Source: Gammaproteobacteria bacterium
Lineage (GTDB): Bacteria > Pseudomonadota > Gammaproteobacteria > S012-40
Reading direction: 5' to 3'
Length of the DNA stretch: 8,617 bases
Assembly: GCA_026982215.1 (NCBI GenBank)
Contig: JALSHN010000386.1
Span: forward strand, 1-8,617
The first letter of the stretch is position 1; each line of letters begins with the position of its first letter. This document shows positions 7,746-8,617 of the stretch, piece after piece. The notes under the pieces are model-generated. The model saw only the letters and a list, made by a program, of their open reading frames with translations, was not told the DNA's origin and did no database searches. Position numbers and translations under genes: made by a program.

Positions 7746-8324
7746 TCACTCGCGGATCCCCTCCACCTCGAACCACAGCTCCATCTCGTCGCCGATGGCC
7801 GGCAAGGCGTAGGTGATGCCGAAATCGGAGCGCTTGATCTTCGCCCGGGCGTCGAAGCCACAGATGTATTTCTTGTTCATCGGATGCACCCCGCAATTGA
7901 TGCGCTCCACCGTCAGCGTGACCGGCTTGGTAACCCCATGCAGGGTCAACTCCCCCTCCACCACGGCACTTTTCTTGTCCTGATCGATACGCACCTTGGT
8001 GGAACGGTAGAGGATCTTTGGAAACTCCATCACATTGAGAAAATCCGGAGAGCGCAGGTGATCGTCCCGTTTCTTGTGACCGGTATCGATGGAAACGGCG
8101 GCGATCTCCACCTCCACCGAGCCGGTACCCCGCTCCCAGTCGATGAAAAACTTACCGGTGGTCTGATTGAAACGACCATAGAGGGTGGAAAACCCCAGGT
8201 GGCTGATGGCGAAATGGGGATAGGTATGCGCCGGATCGATCTTGAAAAACTCCGCCGCTTGCACCCCCACGGCACTCAAGGCCAAAAGACCGGCAGCACA
8301 CCATCGGCGTAACATTTTGTTCAT
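7746..8324 (-). CDS. YceI-family periplasmic protein
   Basis: A 192-residue precursor. Residues 1-23 form a Sec signal peptide: basic MNKMLRRWC, hydrophobic AAGLLALSAVG, and likely cleavage after VQA. The mature part has the YceI lipocalin-like barrel signatures: IDPAHTYPHFAISHLGFST near the start, GRFNQTTGKFFID, TGHKKRDDHLRSPDFLNVMEFPKI, LTLHGVTKPVTLTV, and a closing RSDFGITY. Family members bind isoprenoid or other amphipathic molecules in the periplasm, and some are stress- or acid-induced; the ligand here is unknown. C144 and C155 (CGVHPMNKKYICG) form a pair that could be a disulfide. The ATG at 8324 is preferred because AGGAGG (minus strand, 8338-8333) is 8 nt upstream; the GTG at 8330 would be only 2 nt from it. 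It lies 46 nt after the membrane protein gene in the same direction and is followed by a hairpin terminator. Confidence 0.92.
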   Translation of the reverse strand: MNKMLRRWCAAGLLALSAVGVQAAEFFKIDPAHTYPHFAISHLGFSTLYGRFNQTTGKFFIDWERGTGSVEVEIAAVSIDTGHKKRDDHLRSPDFLNVMEFPKILYRSTKVRIDQDKKSAVVEGELTLHGVTKPVTLTVERINCGVHPMNKKYICGFDARAKIKRSDFGITYALPAIGDEMELWFEVEGIRE

Positions 8325-8370
8325 GGTCACTCCCTCCTCGTCGGTTCATTCACATGGGAAACACAAAGAT

Positions 8371-8617
8371 TCACAACGGCGGCAACCCCTCGCTGAAACC
8401 GGTCCACGCCACCGCGAGCAGCGCGGGCACGGCGGAAAGGCCCACGCGATAGGCCCACTCCCCACCCCGCGCGAAGCGCAGCGGCACGGGCAACCATTGC
8501 ACCAGCCCCACCCAGGCCAGGAAGAACAGCGCCGGCCATGGTACCTGGGCGTAGGCCAGACCGGCCACCCCCAACCAGGCCGCCCCCGCCGCCACCGGCA
8601 GCACCAGGGGCGCATCG
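8371..8617 (-). CDS. C-terminal part of an unidentified membrane protein; 5' end cut by window edge
   Basis: An open frame enters from the right edge and ends at TGA (8373-8371), giving 81 residues. It is strongly hydrophobic and Trp/Ala/Leu-rich, with apparent helices in AAGAAWLGVAGLAYAQV, PALFFLAWVGLVQWLPV and VGLSAVPALLAVAW, and a short basic loop (RFARGGEW) between the last two. GC-rich third positions and the coherent run of membrane segments support a real gene. A GTG at 8604 could be read as a start, but no ribosome binding site is visible near the edge and the frame is open to it, so the gene probably starts outside the window. The family was not recognised; there are no histidines in this piece, so a cytochrome b561, a frequent YceI neighbour, is not supported. 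It is probably co-transcribed with the YceI-family gene 46 nt downstream. Confidence 0.6.
   Translation of the reverse strand, partial: DAPLVLPVAAGAAWLGVAGLAYAQVPWPALFFLAWVGLVQWLPVPLRFARGGEWAYRVGLSAVPALLAVAWTGFSEGLPPL

Overview
The window is GC-rich and packed with protein-coding genes. The GroEL is very close to the E. coli type along its whole length. A YceI-family periplasmic protein, a DUF2892-type membrane protein and strong purine-rich ribosome binding sites all fit a GC-rich proteobacterium, most likely a gammaproteobacterium; the exact taxon is an inference. No tRNA, rRNA, CRISPR array, insertion sequence, phage gene or origin was seen.

Layout. From position 1 to about 4640 every gene is on the minus strand. 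At the left edge is an operon of a GT4-family glycosyltransferase (820-1872) followed 10 nt later by an amylo-alpha-1,6-glucosidase (glycogen-debranching family), whose C-terminal part lies outside the window. Upstream of that pair, and separated from it by a rho-independent terminator (1984-2019), is a small two-helix membrane protein of DUF2892 type (2039-2383). A possible 24-residue leader ORF may be coupled to it. Upstream again is the groES-groEL chaperonin operon (4539 down to 2561). It is driven by a good sigma-70 promoter (TTGACA-N16-TATATT) whose start region is covered by a CIRCE operator, so HrcA repression is expected.

Diverging from groES on the plus strand is a P2-type cation-transporting ATPase (4710-7418). 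It is joined by an ATGA stop/start overlap to a 94-residue winged-helix plus zinc-ribbon putative transcription factor (7415-7699). This pair faces a minus-strand YceI-family secreted protein (7746-8324). A UUCG-loop hairpin between them has its T-rich tail only on the minus-strand side, so it should end the yceI transcript. A truncated hydrophobic membrane protein (8371-8617) lies just upstream of the YceI gene in the same direction.

Functionally these look like a stress chaperone module, an ion-transport module with a built-in regulator, an alpha-glucan-related pair, and an envelope protein pair. Most of it is ordinary chromosomal housekeeping or accessory content. The points most worth a second look are the altered ion-site residues of the ATPase, its coupling to the HTH/zinc-ribbon protein, the extra CIRCE half-site beside the groES promoter, and the GT4/debranching pair. 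Nothing here amounts to a clearly new defence or mobile system.
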